This document shows, in pieces, positions 11,650 through 23,728 of a stretch of DNA of 64,000 nt (the stretch's first letter is position 1; each line of letters begins with the position of its first letter). Under the pieces are notes generated by a model. That model did no database searches and was not told the DNA's origin. It saw only the letters and a list, made by a program, of their open reading frames with translations. The DNA is from Microcebus murinus (lineage: Eukaryota > Chordata > Mammalia > Primates > Cheirogaleidae), in contig NC_134117.1 in assembly GCF_040939455.1 (NCBI RefSeq), forward strand, positions 25,351,501 to 25,415,500, given 5' to 3'. The translations under genes were made by a program, and so were the position numbers.

Positions 11650-12381
11650 CATACAAAAGATTCCTAAGATGTTGACCATACGGGGGATCCGCTTTTATTA
11701 AGTAGAGGTTTTGTTCTAGGAAAACACCACATATTGTAAGAATACTTTTAGAAGGGAGTTGTTTGAGTAAGACACAACTTGATAGTCTGGATATGTTTCC
11801 AAATCGTTATCATCCAATACTTTATCCATTAAGGCTTCAAAACACATTTAGTAACAGCTATAGGAATCACAAATGGTAAAGAAATAGCAAAAGATTTTCC
11901 ACATTCATACTTTGGAAATGTTGATCAGTTTGATGGGATTCATAGAAAACTGTTGGACCAAAGGAAAAAGATTCTCTTGATGTTGTGAGCACTGTAAGGA
12001 GAGAAGCCAGGTGGCATGGTCCTTTGCATTTACACGAGAAAGACTAGATTCAGACAGAGAAGGTGAAGTTAATGTTTGTTGAAGAACAGATGATCCTGCC
12101 TCTTTCCCCCTTTTTCCTGCAGCTTGTACTGAAGAAGGAATGTAGTATACAGTGCTTGTACTGAAGAAGGAATGGAGTATACAGTGTAGTCGTTTGCTTT
12201 CCACTGTGAATCATAGCCTGGTGTTCACAGATTAGGAGACTTTCACTTTCTTTCAGCCACTGACACGTAAAATAACTGTGATATAATGATAGGATGAAAA
12301 AGGCCCTATACAAATGAACAACAGGTGAAACAAGGCATAAAAAGTCAGTGTGTAACTTGGTAAGAAATTACTTGGGAGGAT
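11650..12381. other. Intergenic AT-rich stretch, possible decayed pseudogene
   Basis: Two overlapping minus-strand frames (12313-12050 and 12204-11905) look as if one longer frame had been broken, the shift coinciding with a 32-bp tandem duplication. I do not recognise a parent protein, so this stays unassigned. Confidence 0.3.
12123..12186. repeat. 32-bp tandem duplication
   Basis: Copy 1 at 12123-12154 and copy 2 at 12155-12186 start CTTGTACTGAAGAAGGAATG and end GTATACAGTG. They differ at a single base (T versus G). Confidence 0.95.
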
Positions 12382-12392
12382 CCCATATTTTA

Positions 12393-12717
12393 TGTTTATT
12401 TTATTTTGAGACAGAGTCTCACTCGCTTGCCTAGGCTAGAGTGCCGTGGTGTCAGCCTAGTTCACAGCAACTTCAAACTCCTGGGCTCAAGGGATCCTCC
12501 TGCCTCAGCTCCCTGATAGCTGGGACTACAGGTATGTGCCACCATGCCCGGCTAATTTTTTCTATTTTGTTTAGTTGTTTGGCTAATTTCTTTCTATTTA
12601 TAGTAGAGACAGGGTCTTGCTCTTGCTCAGGCTGATCTCGAACTCCTGAGCTCAAGCATTCCTCCCACCTCAGCCTCCCAGAGTGCTGGGATTACAGGCA
12701 TGAGCCACCTTGCCCAG
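12393..12717 (-). mobile_element. Lemur-type Alu
   Basis: Reverse-oriented dimeric Alu between target duplications CCCATATTTTA (12382-12392 and 12718-12728). The right arm reads GTCAGCCTAGTTCACAGC on the plus strand. Confidence 0.92.
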
Positions 12718-13107
12718 CCCCATATTTTAACCTGGTACTTCATAAACCCTGTTTTGACACAGCTGGTGAAAATAGTGGGGCTGTAACTTTGAGGAAGAAG
12801 CAGACATGAAGCAAATGGTCCATATTGACCTATCAGAGATGGATACAGAGGAATTGTGCTTCTTGTAAATATTAGAATCAAATCAGTTAGGTCAAAAAAA
12901 GGCTGTCTCAAAAATAAATAAATAAATAAAGGAAAGTGAACCTCATTCCCCTTTTAAAAAAAAAGGAAATTTTATTTTTTATTGTATGTGTAGGCTTTTG
13001 TGACCATGCAGTGAGTACATGGGTCTTCTATAAGCTAAAGCTGATGCCAAGGGAAAAGTTAGTAGACTCTATGATACTAAACACAATGTCATTTAATATA
13101 TGAGTTG

Positions 13108-13357
13108 CTTTTTCTTTGAGACAAGGTCTCAGCTCTGTCACTTGGACTAGAGTGCAGTGGCATCATCATAGCTCACTGCAACCTCTAACTCCTGGGCTCA
13201 AGTGATCCTCCTGCCTCAGTCTCCCAAGTAGCTGGTACTATAGGCATGTGCCACCATGCCTGGCTATTTTCTTTTTAGAGACAAGGTCTCACTATGTTGC
13301 CTAGGTTGGTCTCAAGCTTCCAAAATACTGGGATTACAGGCGTGACCCCAGCGCACC
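13108..13357 (-). mobile_element. Old Alu (AluJ-like), internally shortened
   Basis: Reads GAGACAAGGTCTCAGCTCTG, then CTCACTGCAACCTCTAACTC and GGGATTACAGGCGTGA. It lacks the lemur linker and misses part of the left arm between GTCTCAAGC and TTCCAAAATACTGGG. Confidence 0.8.
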
Positions 13358-13369
13358 CTTACATTCACT

Positions 13370-14871
13370 TTTTACTTGAAGACAGTTTTCTGTAGGTGAG
13401 GCTAGAGAGATACCTTTCTGCTGACACTTATGCATTGCTTCTTCTTTCCTTCCAGCAGATTCCCAAATTTCTATCTCTGGCCCAGAGACACCTCTTACCC
13501 AAACATCATTCCAGTATATCCAAACCAATTAATCTACTGCTAATATTTTCTTCAAAGCAGCCAGGGAGGAAGGCCATAAACAGCTTCAGCCAGCATCACA
13601 TTTACAGCTCCCAGAAAAAGCATCGACATATCAAATCTCAGATATCTTTTATTGAACAGGAATTCATCACATGGCCAAAGAGTTGCCCCCCTGGACCATG
13701 AACCTCCCAATAGCAAACGTAGTTAGTGTCCACCCATTTACCCTCACTCACACCAGAGGTTACCTGCAGACAAGATCTCCAGGGCCTCTCTGCCTGAAAG
13801 AGTTCTCTGGCTCCTGGAGTGAGCTTGGCTGGCATGCAGAGCAGGCTAGAAATGCCACATAGGTAACAATTCAGCAGTAAGCCACATCCAATGAGGGACA
13901 AAGCTGGAGGACAAACACCCCTGTTCCTTTCCTTTCAGGGGATAATTTTGAGGTATATTCTATACAGTTTTGCAGAAGGTCTCTAGTGGGATTTAGTCCC
14001 AGTTGCCTTCAGTGGTAACCCATTCATTAATGCATCTTTTATTTGGTTTTTCTCTTTTCCTTCTCCCTCATGGTGTTTTCTGGGATAAACTCCCAAGTAA
14101 ACCACTCATACCCAAATCCTTGCCTCAGGATCTGCTTTCTGAGGAATCAAAACTAAGACCACCCCTGTAAAGGGATCAGGCAGTCTTCCTGAGAGCTCCA
14201 GCAAGAGACCACGTGGACTAGGAAGAGCTCTTGGACCCCAAAACCACACTGCTTGTTCACACTACACTTTCAACCTTTGCTCTTGAGAGATAACAGAGTC
14301 TAGTGTTGGCATCTGTGGAGAGTTTGGAAATAGGTTAACATTCAAGAATCCCCTGAGCTGACCACTGAAACCAAGGAAGAGCCTGCTAAATGTGTTCTCA
14401 GAACTCCAAGCAAGAAATAGTGGGTGCTTTCTCAAGGGATGATGGGAAATAAAGAGGACTAATTCATCAACCAGGAACTACTTGGCTTTTAGACAACCAA
14501 ACCACATGGAGAATCTTGGGTCCCAGGAGAGCATCAGAATGGGATTGGTAGAATGCTGCACATGTTCAGAAGTTCATAACTTAAATTTCAATGTGCTCAG
14601 CCTCCCCAAACCCTAGGTTCCTTCATGCCTTTTCTATAATTTTCCCCAAGGGTAAGGTACAGGAAGAAAGGTAGCAATTGGGAGAACTGCCCCACAAACC
14701 TCTTGGCTCTGTGCCCTGACTGGGGAGATGCAAGTAAGGAATTTTTTAGTAGAATCACACAGAAGTTGATGAGTTTAAGAGGTGTGTAGAAATATGGAGC
14801 TTTAAGTTAGGGGTCGAGATCTCCTGGGTCCTGGAACTTGACTTGCTGTCACACTCTCTTCTACAATATTT
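13370..14871. other. Intergenic, no gene recognised
   Basis: Unique-looking sequence without CpG enrichment or convincing exons. The stretch near 14.08-14.16 kb (AACTCCCAAGTAAACCACTC, then CTTGCCTCAGGATCTGC) resembles the end of an old interspersed repeat, which I cannot name with confidence. Confidence 0.4.
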
Positions 14872-14884
14872 AAAAAGAATTTGG

Positions 14885-15473
14885 GGCCGGGCGCGGTGGC
14901 TCACGCCTGTAATCCTAGCTCTTGGGAGGCCGAGGCGGGCGGATTGCTCAAGGTCAGGAGTTCGAAACCAGCCTGAGCAAGAGCGAGACCCCGTCTCTAC
15001 TATAAATAGAAAGAAATTAATTGGCCAACTGATATATATATAAAAAATTAGCCGGGCATGGTGGCGCATGCCTGTAGTTCCAGCTACTCGGGAGGCTGAG
15101 GCAGAAGGATCACTCGACCCCAGGAGTTTGAGGTTGCTGTGAGCGAGGCTGACGCCACAGCACTCACTCTAGCCTAGCACTTTGGGAGGCCCAGGTGGGC
15201 GGGTCCTTTGAGCTCAGGAGTTCAAGACCAGCCTGAGCAAGAGTGAGACCCCATCTCTACTATAAACAGAAAGAAATTAATCGGCCAACTAAAAATATAT
15301 AGAAAAAATTAGCCAGGCATGGTGGTACATGCCTGCAGTCCCAGCTACTCAAGAGGCTGAGGCAGGAGGATCGCTTGAGCCCAGGAGTTTGAGGTTGCTG
15401 TGAGCTAGGCTGATGCCACGGCACTCTAGCCCAGGCAACAGAGTGAGACTCTGTCTCAAAAAAAAAAAAAAAA
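14885..15473 (+). mobile_element. Composite Alu: lemur Alu fused to a second Alu
   Basis: A lemur Alu starts at 14885 (GGCCGGGCGCGGTGGCTC). At about 15176, in the tail of its right arm (TCTAGCCTAG), it passes straight into a second Alu lacking its first 40 or so bases (CACTTTGGGAGGCCCAGGTG), which runs to a poly-A. One target duplication, AAAAAGAATTTGG, flanks the whole unit (14872-14884 and 15474-15486), and there is no poly-A between the halves. Confidence 0.88.
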
Positions 15474-15817
15474 AAAAAGAATTTGGATGTACCACAAGGG
15501 ACAAGGCTGCTGTGATGCAGGTCTTGTGTTTCTAGAGCTGCCAAATGGTAACACTGGCCCAGCCACCGGGCACTATCTGCAAAGGGGGCAGCATCTGCAG
15601 TGGGTAGCAGCTTAAGCAGCCCTGCCATCTAGGAAAGGCCTCCTAGAAGTTTTTATTTTGACTTAGAATTCAGGCTTCCAGTCTTAGCTTTGCCAGCAGC
15701 TGAGAGCCATCTGAACCTGTTTCTTCTGAGAAACGAGGGTGAATTCAGACTTTCAGACATGTTATATTTAGAACCATGTTTTAATTTTTTACTTAATAAC
15801 TAATATGTTTTAATTTA

Positions 15818-16106
15818 TTTTTTTTTTTTTAGAGATAGGGTCTTGCTCTGTCACCCAGGCTGGAGTGCAGTGGCTAGATCACCTCACTGCAGCCTCGAAC
15901 TTCTGGGCTTAAGTGATCCTCCAGCCTTAGCCTCCTGAGTAGCTGGGAGTACAGGCATGTGCCACCACTCCTGGCTAATTTATTTTTGTAGAGACAGTGT
16001 CTCACTATGTTGCCCAGGCTGGTCTTGAACTTCTGGCCTAAAGCAAGTCTCCTGCCTCGGCTTCCCAAAGTGCTGGAATTATAGGTGTGAGACACCATAC
16101 CTGGCC
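15818..16106 (-). mobile_element. Old Alu (AluJ-like)
   Basis: Reverse-oriented dimer beginning with T-rich sequence and GAGATAGGGTCTTGCTCTG, ending GTGAGACACCATACCTGGCC. It carries the ancestral right arm (GTCACCCAGGCTGGAGTGCA) and not the lemur form. Confidence 0.85.
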
Positions 16107-16119
16107 ATAATTGCTATTA

Positions 16120-16462
16120 TTTATTTATTTGTTTGTTTATTTACTTAGAGACAGTGTCTCACTCTGTTGCCTGGGCTAGAGTGCCATGGCATCAGCCTAG
16201 CTCATAGCAACCATAAACTCCTGGTCTCAAGCGATCCTTCTGCCTCAGCCCCCCGAGTAGCTGGGACTACAGGCATGCGCCACCATGCCCAGCTAATTTT
16301 TTATGTATATATTTTTAGTTGGCCAATTAATTTCTTTCTATTTTTTAGTAGAGACGGGGGTCTCGCTCTTGCTCAGGCTAGTTTTGAACTCCTGACCTTG
16401 AATGATCCACCCACCTTGGCCTCCCAGAGTGCTAGGATTACAGGTATGAGCCACCCAGCCAA
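16120..16462 (-). mobile_element. Lemur-type Alu
   Basis: Reverse orientation with an A/T-rich tail (TTTATTTATTTGTTTG) and the lemur linker (AGTTGGCCAATTAATTTC). Imperfect flanking duplication AATTGCTATTAT / AATTGCTAATAAT. Confidence 0.88.
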
Positions 16463-16964
16463 TTGCTAATAATTAAGCATTGACAAATTTTATATTGGCC
16501 AAGTGAAACTGTCTCAAAAAAACAAAAAGGAAGAAAAAAGAAAGAGAAAGTCTTCTCTCTCAAATTATAAATTGTGTTATTTTAAAAATCATTTATATAA
16601 AAATCCAAAATTTGGGGGTCAGAATTGTCAGGCCAGGATGTTCAGAGAGGCCTTCAGGAAAACCCCCAGTTGCTCCCAATGCTAAAATAGACAGGTGGGA
16701 GGTAAAAAAAAGTCAGCTAATAACTAAACTGCTATGCTGCCAGATTTGTTTTTGGAAACAAACAAGAAACAAAACTGAAAATCTGGTCCAGGCAGCAACA
16801 ATTGCAGGTGAGTGCTGGCTGCTGTGTTAGATAGGGCTGGCCCCCTCAAACTCACCACAACCCTGACCTGGCCTGTGTCCCTCAGTTAAGATTCCTGCAT
16901 GCCCCTGTGGTCTTTGAGTTTCTCTTCCTTGAATTAGGTGGTTCCTTCAGCTCTAACATGCAAT

Positions 16965-17225
16965 AATAACAACAATAATAGCTACCACTTATCAAGTGGT
17001 TAGGGTGCCAGGCACTGTGACGAGCAATTTACGTGACATTAACTTGTTTCAGACATATACAACCTCGTAAGGTAGAATTACTAATCTTAATTTTTAGATA
17101 AGAAAGCTGAGGTTCAGACCTGTAGGTAAGTTTGCCCAGTGTCACACTGGCCAGTAAACAACAGAGCTAAAACTTGAACCTAGGACTGCTTGGGTCCCAG
17201 GCACGATTCTAACCATCACATTCTC
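16965..17225 (-). repeat. MIR SINE
   Basis: Long reverse-complement MIR: AATAATAGCTACCACTTATC, then TGCCAGGCACTGTGACGAG, AGCTGAGGTTCAGA, CTTGAACCTAGGACTG. Confidence 0.8.
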
Positions 17226-17982
17226 CTGACAGTATTAGTGTATCTTTGTCAGCTTAACTTCACTGCAGCTGGAGCCAGAACTGCAGCAGGTGTCTTATAA
17301 ATTTAAATAGCCCATATTCAGGAGCTAAGCTGTAGAAATGCAGGCGAATGGTGCCCAGATGGCAGGCAGGAGATAGGGAAGTGATAGGGAACATGGTAGG
17401 TCGCAGGATCTGGGCACCTGAGGCCAAAGTATTTGCACCAGGGCTGGGATCAGGAGAGGACCAGAGAGATGACTGGGGCTGGGGTTGAAGGCAGGTGGCC
17501 CCTGTGAGACAAGGAAATTTGAGCAAGGATAGCCTCCAGGTGTTGCTAGTGCTGAGATGGGCAGGTGGGTGGCGACAGAAGTTAGGGCTAATATCTGAGC
17601 TGCTGGTGTTCCCAGGAACCTTCCTGGCTATGGATGATTGGAGTAGGGATGAGGTTAGTGGAAATCAGGTGGCTCTCTGAACTTAGGGTCTCCTGCTACT
17701 TATTCTTGCTCCCTTTTCCTCCTTCACTGAGTGGTCTAGTTCCTTTGCAGGAAGCAGCCCAGCTACCTCACAGGGGAAAATGTGGTCGGTGCCCTCCTTA
17801 AGGAAAGAAACACAGCAACTTACCTAAGGCCTCGGGGCCACCGCCCCGTGCAAGTGCATCGTGGTGGAAAGTGAAAAGAGGAAGGGGCTTTTCCAGAGGC
17901 GTGCAGTTCCGCACCGCATTAGGTGGGTGGCCTGGAGCCCAAAACACGGAGACTTGACCCAGATCCCGCATCAAATGTTTGA
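17226..17982. other. Intergenic, no gene recognised
   Basis: Minus-strand frame 17526-17260 and others show no domain. GC content and CpG rise from about 17.8 kb toward the regulatory stretch at 18 kb. Confidence 0.45.
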
Positions 17983-17997
17983 GGCGCCCCCTAGCGG
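17983..17997 (-). promoter_or_regulatory. CTCF-like motif
   Basis: The minus strand reads CCGCTAGGGGGCGCC, matching the CTCF core CCASTAGGGGGCGC at all but one position. Confidence 0.55.
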
Positions 17998-18179
17998 GGG
18001 CAGAGAGCATCGCAGGCAGGTGGCGGCACCGGGCTGAGAGGCGGGCGCAGGGAGCTCCAGCCAAGCCCGCGGGGAACGCCGGGCGCCCCCTTCCCACCTG
18101 CGCGAGGGCACCCCGCCCGGGGGAGGAAAGGCGGGAGTCCGAGGCGGGTCGGATTCCCAGCCAGCTCCCTCCTCACAGG

Positions 18180-18350
18180 AGGCGGCCCATTATCCGGCGT
18201 CGTTAAAGAGCAATTAGATGGAAATTAAGCCGAGAACAAGTATTGATTATCTCATTAAGGCCGGGGGAGCCCGCTCGGTCGGGGAGAGTTTACCGCCGCT
18301 CACCCCATTATCTGCAAGGTGAAAGCCTGCGGTCATCAAAACCCAGTGAG
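18180..18350. promoter_or_regulatory. Candidate conserved enhancer (homeobox-type motifs)
   Basis: Dense ATTA/TAAT motifs occur inside a CpG-rich stretch: CCATTATCC, GCAATTAGATGG, AAATTAAGC, TATTGATTATCTCATTAAGG, CCCCATTATCTGC. TGATTAT is a PBX/HOX-type site and CAATTAG an LHX/NKX-type site (motif knowledge). No open frame explains the sequence. An enhancer role for nearby TLX1/LBX1 is inferred. Confidence 0.5.
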
Positions 18351-18811
18351 GTATCGATCCTGCCCCTCCCCCAAGCCCATTCCCACCCACCTCCCTAAAG
18401 TATGTGGGTTCTAGAGAGGTGACACCAGGGGTGTGATGAGATGGAGGAGCACTTTCTCTTTAGTTCCCTTTAGTTCTGCAGTTTCTGGTCCCAAATTTCT
18501 GCAGACGCTGGGGAGCGGGAAAGACCAGAAATAGTTCACATATCTCCAGGCTTGGAGAGAGGGGACTCCCCTAGTTTTACATCCAAGGAGGAGAAACCAG
18601 AGTTGAGACTTCATGGAATGAATTTGCCTCTCTTGACACAGTGTGGGGCATCCCTGGGCCCCAAGCCCCTTATCCTGGAGTTAAGTGGAAACGCTTAGTT
18701 CTGGGTCACCATCATCACCAAAGGAAGAGATTCCTGGGGCCACTCCACAGGCTCCTCAGGCTTAGAAACGTCAGGAGGGGCTCCTCAGAGTCCCCTATGG
18801 TGTGACCTTTG

Positions 18812-18905
18812 TAGAAAAATCGCTGCATGTTGAAAAGTTGTTTTCATCCTGGCTTTGCCTCTAGCTGGCTGTGTGGCCTCAAGCAAGTCACTTCGCCTCT
18901 CCAGG
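18812..18905 (+). repeat. MIR fragment
   Basis: TCCTGGCTTTGCCTCTAGCT followed by GTGTGGCCTCAAGCAAGTCA is the core of MIR in direct orientation. Confidence 0.65.
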
Positions 18906-19217
18906 CCACAAAGTCCTCAAAAGAATGGGGCTGGAAGAGCCCTAAAGTTCCTGAACTCTCAGACACTGTAATCTGCCAAAGTGCCTGGCTCCCTGCTGGC
19001 AGGCATTGAGGATGCAGCTGTGCGCCCCGCGGCACCTGCCCTCAGAAGCTATGGCCTCAAGGGGGAGAAGACATTGAACTGATAGTCATGACAATAAGGT
19101 TGTAATTATGAGTTTGAAGAAAGAGTGCAGGTGCTATAAGATTGTTTAAGAAAGGGGGGTGGCTTGCACAGTAAGTAGATGTTCCAATGAACACACAGGG
19201 GAAACAAGCCTGTTGCC

Positions 19218-19790
<573 letters not shown>

Positions 19791-19879
19791 TGTAAGTCCT
19801 TAACTGAGTCCGCGGGAAAGCTGGGGGAGTCCCCTAGAGAGGGCGAGCCTTCCTCTCCCGCGTGCCATGACCCTGCCTT

Positions 19880-20300
19880 GCCTTGGGGCGCGCCCAGGTG
19901 GGAGACGTAGCAGGAAACCCTGACACTGAAGCTGGTGGCTGGATTCACCGGAGAGCAGCAGGTGTGCTGCGCGGGGCTGGGAGGAGGCGGCGGAGAGGGT
20001 GGCGGCGCAGGTGGCGCTCCCGGCCAGCGCAGGGTTGGCCGGCGCAGAGCGAGCGGCGCAGCCGCGGTATCTGGGCTCATCTCCCTGCCCTGGAGCTGGG
20101 CAACTATTAATCTTGGTTGACGGTTTCTAATGTCCTAATTGGGAGGTGGGGAGAGCAGCCCAGTCCGCCCTAAAGGTAGAGGCGGCTAATGGGGCTCTTC
20201 ATCACCGCCAGGAGCCGGTCCCTGGCGGGGCGCGGGGGGTGCTGCAGCAGGTGAGCCGCGGCGCTGGCGCCGGCCCTTAATGAAGCTGCCCGGGCCGGGG
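19880..20300. promoter_or_regulatory. CpG-rich tract with homeobox-type motifs
   Basis: A CpG-dense block (GGCGGCGCAGGTGGCGC) is followed at 20100-20275 by AACTATTAATCTTGG, TGTCCTAATTGGGAG, GGCTAATGGGG and CCCTTAATGAAGC. The alternation of GC-rich and ATTA motifs is like the 18.2 and 21.1 kb stretches. No plausible coding frame. Candidate regulatory element. Confidence 0.45.
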
Positions 20301-21030
20301 AGGACGGAGAGGCGAGCTCGGGGGGCGAGGAGGTTCCAGGGGTGAGAGGAAGGTTCGCGCATTCCCGCGCCCACAGCTCAGCCGAGGGCTTGCCTGGGCG
20401 CCCCTTACCTGAGGAGGCCCTCTTCGGGCGCGGTGCGGAGGCAGGGGGAGGAGGAGGATGCTGGGTTAGGCCTGTGTAGATACGGATCTTTTCAGAGGTG
20501 ACCGGAGTTGCTGGAGATAGGGGAAGGGTGTGGTCTGAGAGCCAGAGTGGCCCTGCAATAAGCGAGCACCGGACACAAAGTGGGCGCCCCCAAATGTTTG
20601 CTTACCTACAAGGCCTGTGCCCAGCGCGTGCAGGGGAGAGGTGTTAGGAGGAAGTGTGAATCCCAGGACCTCCGGACCCCAGTGATCCAGAGCGTCCAGT
20701 CTTTTTATAGCCACGCCCCTTTCCCCTCTGTTACTCCTTTTCCCTTCTGAGAGGGGTTTACGATCTCCTTAGCCCTCCAACTCCCAAGCCCGTCCCCCAC
20801 TCCAGCACATGTTACCGGACCTGTCGCTAACCCCATCCTCCCAGTGCAGTCACCATCACTCCCGCCCCCAATCCTGTCCCAAAGTGCTGGGGGAGAAGAG
20901 TTGAAAACGCTCAGCCCCATTGGCGCCGCTCATCGGCCCTCCCCCGGGACCCTCTGTGTCCCAGATCCCCAGCTCCTCTTCGGGCTTGGCTGTCTCTCGC
21001 TCGCTGTCAGCGTCTCTCCCGCCCCCTCCC
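20301..21030. other. GC-rich intergenic sequence
   Basis: CpG-containing DNA without recognisable repeats. Frames on both strands (for example 20714-20466 and 20844-21038) lack domain similarity and splice support. Confidence 0.4.
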
Positions 21031-21034
21031 ACCT

Positions 21035-21245
21035 CTAGCCGCATCAGAAATATATTGTATTCTCACCTAATCCTGTTCAATTACAGCATAATAAAACACA
21101 TAATAAAAACCTAATTCATTTTTCTCCCGCGCGCCCCATCTCCAGGCATCTTCTTGCTCGGGATTAAAAATTTGTCTTCATGTTTGTGGCACCGCAGTCC
21201 CGGCGCCTTCGCATCTTTAATGCATGAGCAAGGGAGCTAGGGACC
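21035..21245. promoter_or_regulatory. Candidate conserved enhancer (AT-motif block)
   Basis: Reads AGAAATATATTGTATTC, CACCTAATCCTGTTCAATTA, CATAATAAAACACATAATAA and ACCTAATTCATTTTTC, then ATTAAAAATTTG and ATCTTTAATGCATGAGC, embedded between CpG-rich flanks. TAATCC is an OTX/PITX-type site and ATGCATGA an octamer-like site (motif knowledge). Not a recognised transposable element, so a conserved non-coding element is the best explanation. Confidence 0.5.
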
Positions 21246-21860
21246 CGCGGGTTTTGCGGTCTTCGCGCCGGGATGGCGCCTGCCAGTCACCTGAGGATGC
21301 CCGCGGGAAAGGAGGGAGGGGGTGGACCTCCGTGGGGGCCCCAGCAGTGCTCCTCCCTTCCTTCCCTGGGATGGGGGCACTCAAAGGCCCCCAGATTTCC
21401 AACGACCAGGAGATAGCAGGTCAGTCCTTACAATAGACCCAGCAGCGGGGGGAAGCTTGGAGCAAGTCTCTGGGGATCCAGCCTGCCAAAGAGACTTGGC
21501 CAACCTGGTGCAGCCCAGCTGGGCATGCAGAGTAGAGCCAGGCCAGGAGGGGCCCCTCGTCCTTGGCCTCCATTCTTTCCTTTGCCTCTACCTTCTCAGC
21601 TTGCCTGGCCAGGGAAGCTCTGACTTCCAGGCTTCCACCACAATGCCCAGTCCATATGGGCTCCCTAACACGTTCTGATTGTGAACCCACATTGCGAACA
21701 ACCCCAATCACTGAAAGAAGGTTAGAACATCCCAGATGCAATTATTAAGAATCCAATGAGAGAAAAATTACCACAATGGCACAGTACCTAATGGGTTTAC
21801 AAAGGGCAGGTCTAAGACCCCAGTACAGCCCAGTAATATTTCTTTATTTCTTTCTTTATT
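21246..21860. other. Intergenic, nothing recognised
   Basis: GC-rich sequence fading into ordinary composition by 21.75 kb. The frames present on both strands overlap each other and have no recognised similarity. Confidence 0.45.
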
Positions 21861-21867
21861 CATTTGA

Positions 21868-22060
21868 GACAGAGGTTCCCAAACTTTCTGCATTCATGGA
21901 ACCCTTCGCTTTTCAGTAATTTTTCACAACACCCTATGTCAAAAGAAATAGCTAACAGTTTCCTTTGAAGTACTTAGGTCCAAACAACTTAAGAATTTAT
22001 ATCCTAACAACTTTGTATTTGTTTGAAAAACTAATACACACAAATTGGAAGGAAAAAAAA
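21868..22060. repeat. Possible old DNA-transposon fragment
   Basis: AGGTTCCCAAACTTTCTGCA followed by GAACCCTTCGC resembles the terminal part of a hAT-type element. Family not identified. Confidence 0.3.
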
Positions 22061-22067
22061 TATTTCT

Positions 22068-22395
22068 GGCTGGGCGCAATGGCTCACACCTGTAATCCTA
22101 GCACTCTGGGAGGCTGAGGCTGGAAGATTGCTTGAGCTCAGGAGTTCGAGACCAGCCTGAGCCAGAGCGAGACCCCATTTCTACTAAAAATAGAAACAAA
22201 TTATCTGGACAACTAAAGATACGTATAGAAAAATTAGCCTGGGTTGGTGGTGCATGCCTGTAGTCCCAGTTACTCAGGAGGCTGAGGCAGAAGGATCACT
22301 TGAGCCCAGAGGTTTGAGGTTGCTGTGAACTAGGCTGACGCCACGGCATTCACTCTAGCCTGGGCAACAAAGCCAGACTCTGTCTCAAAAAAAAA
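22068..22395 (+). mobile_element. Lemur Alu
   Basis: GGCTGGGCGCAATGGCTCAC to poly-A with right arm AACTAGGCTGACGCCACGGC. The linker is diverged (AACAAATTATCTGGACAAC), so it is older than the other lemur copies. Confidence 0.88.
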
Positions 22396-22492
22396 TTTTT
22401 TTTTAATTTCACTCTTAACCCCAATTACTTACTAATAGGATGTGTGTGACTGTTGGGCTCTGCAGAGCTTCTTAAAACTTGGACTCACTTTG

Positions 22493-23115
<623 letters not shown>

Positions 23116-23720
23116 AAATACAGAATTAAAAAAAACAAAACTTGGAATCACCTTGACCACTGCCACCCTCATTTCCTGTTCCACATTTTCTTGTGTAGTT
23201 CTTATCACAGCAACCATCAAAAGCCCAGTCTTGCAAAGATGTCATCAAATAGAATGTGATGCAATCTAATACTGAAAGCCTGCACTACTGCATGCAGTGT
23301 CCAATAGATGCCTAGTGCTGCTGTGTTTCCCTAGAAAATTTTAAATGTCTTTCAGCGGTCCTGTGAGTTCATTGTGGCACTTTGGGGTAGCTTAGTGTAT
23401 AGTTTGGAAGCTGCAGATTTCAGGAGTCTGCCTGTTCTATTTATGCAACAAGCCTCCTTAAGTGTTCATAGAAAGTTTGGGACAATTGAACAGAGGTCAT
23501 CTGATTTAGCTGAAGCAAAAGCACTTACTTGAATCTTATCCACAATTTGGGGGTCAGATATACACAGAGAAATGTAACAGCCTGGAAGTCCAGGTGTTGA
23601 AAGCCAGCTTGCAAAAATGGGGCTCTGAGAGGAAATCACTAGTAGTGATGAGCAAATCTAGCAGGATGAACCAGACTGGCAGAGGCTTGTGTATTGTTGA
23701 AAGCAATGCTGCCAAGCATA
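23116..23720. other. Intergenic, no gene recognised
   Basis: AT-rich unique-looking sequence. The frames at 23554-23926 on both strands partly run into the hAT element and are not supported as genes. Confidence 0.45.
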
Positions 23721-23728
23721 TTATAGAG

